Part shown: piece by piece, positions 5,809 through 8,259 of the stretch
Layout of the letters: each line of letters opens with the position of its first letter
Position numbering within the stretch: position 1 is the stretch's first letter
DNA from: Frankiaceae bacterium
Lineage (GTDB): Bacteria; Actinomycetota; Actinomycetes; JADGOU01
DNA: 8,259 bases
Direction: 5' to 3'
NCBI GenBank assembly: GCA_017882835.1
Contig: JADGOU010000115.1
Coordinates: forward strand, 1 to 8,259
Made by a program: the position numbers and the translations under genes
Notes under the pieces: generated by a model
Database searches by the model: none
The model's input: only the letters and a program-made list of their open reading frames with translations
Told to the model about the DNA's origin: nothing

Positions 5809-5813
5809 GGAGG
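5809..5813 (+). promoter_or_regulatory. Ribosome binding site of mqnE
   Basis: GGAGG lies 11 bases before ATG 5825, a little far but the only site available. The 53-base gap after ubiX also holds TACCCT (5783-5788), a TANNNT match with no -35, so an internal promoter is possible but weakly supported. Confidence 0.5.
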
Positions 5814-5824
5814 CTTACTCAGGC

Positions 5825-6973
5825 ATGGACGCAGGTCTGCAGCGCGAGCTCGAACAGAAGGTGTACGCCGGGGAGCGGCTGTCCTACGCCGACGGCGTCG
5901 CGCTCTACGACAGCGACGACCTGGCCTGGCTGGGCGGGCTGGCGCACCACGTCCGGACCAAGCGCAACGGCGACCGGGTGTTGTTCAACGTCAACCGGCA
6001 CCTGAACCTGACCAACGTATGCACCGCGTCCTGCGCCTACTGCTCCTTCCAGCGCAAGCCGGGGGAGAAGGACGCCTACACGATGCGGATCGAGGAGGCC
6101 GTCCGGCTGGCCAAGGTGATGGAGCCCAGCGGGATCACCGAGCTGCACATCGTCAACGGCCTGCACCCGACGCTGCCGTGGAAGTACTACCCGAAGGTGC
6201 TCGCCGAGCTGAAGGCCGCGCTGCCCAACGTGGCGCTCAAGGCGTTCACCGCCACCGAGATCCACTACTTCGAGCGGATCTCCAAGCTGTCGGCCAACGA
6301 AGTGCTGGACACGTTGATCGATGCCGGCCTGGAGTCGCTGACCGGTGGCGGCGCGGAGATCTTCGACTGGGAGGTCCGCCAGCACATCGTCGACCACCAG
6401 ACCCACTGGGAGGACTGGTCGCGGATTCACCGGCTGGCCCACAGCAAGGGCCTGCGCACCCCGGCCACCATGCTCTACGGGCACATCGAGCATCCCCGCC
6501 ACCGGGTCGACCACGTGCTGCGGCTGCGCGAGCTGCAGGACGAGACCGGCGGCTTCGTAGTCTTCATCCCGCTGCGGTTCCAGCACGACGCCGACGGTGA
6601 CCCGCGCAACCGGCTGATGACCCAGCCGATGGCCACCGGTGCCGAGGTGCTCAAGACCTTCGCCGTCTCCCGGCTGCTGTTCGACAACATCGACCACATC
6701 AAGAACTTCTGGGTCATGCACGGGCTCACCACGGCGGCGCTGAGCCTGTCCTTTGGCGCCGACGACCTCGACGGGTCGGTCGTGGAGTACAAGATCACGC
6801 ATGACGCCGACGGCTTCGGTACGCCGACGACGATGACGCGCGAGGACCTGCTCGCGCTGATCCGGGACGCCGGCTTCACCCCGGTCGAACGCGACACCCG
6901 CTACCGGGTGCTGACGACGTACGACGGTCCGGACCGGGCCCGGCGCGACGTCCCGCAGCCGATCAGCGCATGA
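5825..6973 (+). CDS. mqnE: MqnE, radical SAM aminofutalosine synthase
   Basis: This is a 382-residue radical SAM enzyme that joins 3-[(1-carboxyvinyl)oxy]benzoate to the adenosyl radical, giving 6-amino-6-deoxyfutalosine, an early step of the futalosine pathway in the cytoplasm. The [4Fe-4S] motif is CTASCAYCSF (C66, C70, C73), preceded by NVNRHLNLTNV. Family segments follow: ITELHIVNGLHPTLPWKYY (104-122), LKAFTATEIHYF (138-149), SLTGGGAEIFDW (171-182) and FVVFIPLRFQ (244-253). The LHIVNGLHP and KAFTATEI segments fit MqnE (SCO4494 type) better than its relative MqnC. The ATG is chosen because the family's N-terminus begins close to LQRELEQKVYAGERLS. The frame runs open upstream to 5309, across ubiX, but only as an out-of-frame reading. 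The stop overlaps the ATG of the DUF4229 gene. MqnA, MqnB, MqnC and MqnD are not in this window and must be elsewhere in the genome. Confidence 0.95.
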   Translation: MDAGLQRELEQKVYAGERLSYADGVALYDSDDLAWLGGLAHHVRTKRNGDRVLFNVNRHLNLTNVCTASCAYCSFQRKPGEKDAYTMRIEEAVRLAKVMEPSGITELHIVNGLHPTLPWKYYPKVLAELKAALPNVALKAFTATEIHYFERISKLSANEVLDTLIDAGLESLTGGGAEIFDWEVRQHIVDHQTHWEDWSRIHRLAHSKGLRTPATMLYGHIEHPRHRVDHVLRLRELQDETGGFVVFIPLRFQHDADGDPRNRLMTQPMATGAEVLKTFAVSRLLFDNIDHIKNFWVMHGLTTAALSLSFGADDLDGSVVEYKITHDADGFGTPTTMTREDLLALIRDAGFTPVERDTRYRVLTTYDGPDRARRDVPQPISA

Positions 6974-7350
6974 CCGCCCGGCCGGCGGGCGTCGAAAGCG
7001 GTGCCCACGAGGCTGCGTCCGGCCGGGCGGCGGTACGCCGGCGGGTGGTCGTCTACACCGCCCTGCGGGTCGCGGTGTTTCTGGTTGTCTTCGGCGTGCT
7101 GTGGGCGCTGCGGCTGGGGGTCTACCCGGCGCTGCTGATCGCGGCCCTGGTCAGCGGGGCTCTCAGCTACGTCCTGCTGCGCCGGCAGCGCGAAGCCCTC
7201 GCCCAAACCGTGGAGCAGCGGTTGGCCACCCGTCGCCGGCACCGGGCCAGCCGCGAGGCGATGCCCACGCCCCAAGAGGTGGCCCGGGTCACCGGGCGGG
7301 CGTCTCCTGGCCGGTCGGATCAGGACGCGCCGCCGCCTCCCGGGGGGTGA
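6970..7350 (+). CDS. DUF4229 two-helix membrane protein
   Basis: This is a 126-residue protein. After a polar, Ala-rich N-terminus there are two membrane helices, about 26-46 (VVVYTALRVAVFLVVFGVLW) and 51-70 (VYPALLIAALVSGALSYVLL). A strongly basic cytoplasmic segment follows (RRQREALAQTVEQRLATRRR) with a disordered Pro/Gly-rich end. The architecture, and the sequence around the tight turn between helices, match the actinobacterial DUF4229 family, whose function is unknown. The gene starts with ATG overlapping the mqnE TGA (ATGA) and has no separate ribosome binding site, so its translation depends on mqnE. That linkage suggests a role near menaquinone synthesis or the respiratory membrane, but this is inference from position only. 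Confidence 0.82.
   Translation: MTARPAGVESGAHEAASGRAAVRRRVVVYTALRVAVFLVVFGVLWALRLGVYPALLIAALVSGALSYVLLRRQREALAQTVEQRLATRRRHRASREAMPTPQEVARVTGRASPGRSDQDAPPPPGG
7342..7350 (+). promoter_or_regulatory. Shine-Dalgarno-like GGGGGGTGA before the MFS gene
   Basis: GGGGGGTGA matches the extended anti-16S complement AGGAGGTGA except for two purine changes, one able to form a wobble pair. It is well spaced (7 bases from its GGGGG core) only for CTG 7355, an unusual start for the MFS frame. It bears on which start is used. Confidence 0.4.
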
Positions 7351-7408
7351 GCTGCTGACCACGCCGGCGACCACGGCTCGACCAGCCGCGCCACCGCAGT
7401 CGGCCCCG

Positions 7409-8259
7409 GTGCGAATGGCCGGGTTCTTGCTCGGCGCCACCGGCATGTTCGCGGCCATGTACGAGACCCAGGCCATCCTGCCGTTGCTGAGTGAGGCGTA
7501 TCGCGTGTCCCCGGCGCAGGCCGGGCTAACGATCTCGGTGCTGCTCGCGGCCATCTCGGTGGCGGCCTGGCTGTGGGGACCGCTGTCGGACCGCATCGGT
7601 CGGCGCAGCTCGTTGATCCTGGCCAGCTCGCTGCTCGTGCTGCCCACGCTGGCGCTGCCACTGGCCCGGAGCTTTCCGGTTCTCCTCGCTCTGCGGGCAG
7701 TACAAGGGTTGTGCATGCCCGGGCTGCTCACGGTCGGTGTCGCCTACGTCGCCGAGGCCTATGCACCCGAGCTCGGCGGTCAGGCGATGGGCTGGTACCT
7801 GGTCTCGCTGGTGGTCGGCGGCCTCATCGGCCGGCTCGTGCCGGCAGCGCTGGCCAACGTGGTTGGCTGGCGGTGGGCGCTGGCCGGGCTCGCCGTGTTG
7901 CCGTTGGCGGCGAGCATCGTGATGGCCCGCACCCTGCCGGAGCTGGCCCCGCCCAGACATGGCAGCGGGCGCCGGGCGGTCGGTCGGCTGCTGCGCAACA
8001 GCCGGCTGTGGGCTGCCGCCGCGGGTGGGGGCGGGTTGTTCTTCGCCTTCGTCGGCGCCTTTTCCTATGTGACCTTCCGGCTGGAGGCGGCGCCGTACCG
8101 CCTGGGCACCGCCGCCGCGGCCCTGGTGTTTGCCGTCTGGGTGTTCGGGGCCGTCGGTCCGGCGGCTGGGCGGCTGGCGGACCGGGTCGGCTGGCGACGG
8201 GTGCTGGCCGGCGCGGTCACGCTGGCCGGCACCGGTCTGGGGCTCACCCTCGCCGGCCC
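7409..8259 (+). CDS. MFS transporter, YnfM-like (3' end cut by window edge)
   Basis: The open frame (codons starting at 7409, 7412, ...) runs to the window end without a stop, giving 283 residues of a major facilitator transporter. Helix 1 contains MAGFLLGATGMFAAMYETQAILPLL. The conserved loop after helix 2 is GPLSDRIGRR (MFS motif A), and a degenerate copy, GRLADRVGWRR, marks the start of the C-terminal half. Nine or so hydrophobic helices can be traced and the remainder lies beyond the window. The ETQAILPLL opening resembles YnfM-type drug or metabolite exporters, but the substrate cannot be inferred. The start is uncertain: GTG 7409 and ATG 7415 lack ribosome binding sites, whereas CTG 7355 has a good one and would give an N-terminus LTTPATTARPAAP. 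The close spacing to the DUF4229 gene suggests cotranscription. Confidence 0.85.
   Translation, partial: MRMAGFLLGATGMFAAMYETQAILPLLSEAYRVSPAQAGLTISVLLAAISVAAWLWGPLSDRIGRRSSLILASSLLVLPTLALPLARSFPVLLALRAVQGLCMPGLLTVGVAYVAEAYAPELGGQAMGWYLVSLVVGGLIGRLVPAALANVVGWRWALAGLAVLPLAASIVMARTLPELAPPRHGSGRRAVGRLLRNSRLWAAAAGGGGLFFAFVGAFSYVTFRLEAAPYRLGTAAAALVFAVWVFGAVGPAAGRLADRVGWRRVLAGAVTLAGTGLGLTLAG

Noticed and set aside
5309..5824. N-terminal extension of MqnE across ubiX
   Set aside because: It is Arg/Pro/Ala-rich out-of-frame reading of ubiX. The family N-terminus matches ATG 5825.
5819..6802. A 327-codon minus-strand frame opposite mqnE
   Set aside because: It is an antisense shadow of a strongly conserved radical SAM gene, with no ribosome binding site or domain.

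Overview
The window is high-GC DNA with many GTG starts, 1-8 bp start/stop overlaps and at least one TTG start. That style, together with a System II cytochrome c maturation pair (resB-ccsB), a futalosine-pathway menaquinone cluster and a DUF4229 protein, points to an actinobacterium. I would not go below phylum from sequence alone. The gene order resembles the SCO4490-SCO4494 type menaquinone loci of streptomycetes, but the genus is not determined.

Layout. Bases 1-1665 hold the 3' end of resB and a complete ccsB, which together attach heme to apocytochrome c on the outer face of the membrane. Converging on ccsB, with one base between the stop codons, is a minus-strand vapBC toxin-antitoxin pair (1667-2298) whose likely promoter carries a 15-bp palindrome. 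A 181-bp gap follows, containing a candidate ECF-sigma promoter. It reads into an isolated 48-codon gene (2480-2626) with a strong ribosome binding site, closed by a long hairpin (2631-2679).

Bases 2744-6973 form the menaquinone block: a UbiD-type decarboxylase, the MqnP prenyltransferase, a UbiX-type flavin prenyltransferase and the radical-SAM aminofutalosine synthase MqnE. The first three overlap by a few bases; mqnE follows after 53 bp. A two-helix DUF4229 membrane protein overlaps the mqnE stop, and an MFS transporter (cut by the window end) follows almost at once, so 2744-8259 may be one transcription unit.

How it fits together. MqnE makes 6-amino-6-deoxyfutalosine. Enzymes not in this window (MqnA-D and relatives) carry the pathway to the 1,4-dihydroxy-6-naphthoate stage. 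MqnP adds the prenyl tail, and the UbiD/UbiX pair removes the carboxylate, leaving demethylmenaquinone. Menaquinone and c-type cytochromes are adjacent parts of the respiratory chain, so ResB/CcsB next to Mqn genes makes functional sense. The vapBC pair and the small basic protein gene sit as an insert between these two respiratory blocks.

No tRNA, rRNA, CRISPR array, insertion sequence, integrase or attachment site was seen. The most unusual items are the self-contained 48-codon gene with its own promoter and hairpin, the palindrome in the vapBC promoter, the repeat-rich linker in ccsB, and the possible CTG start of the MFS gene.
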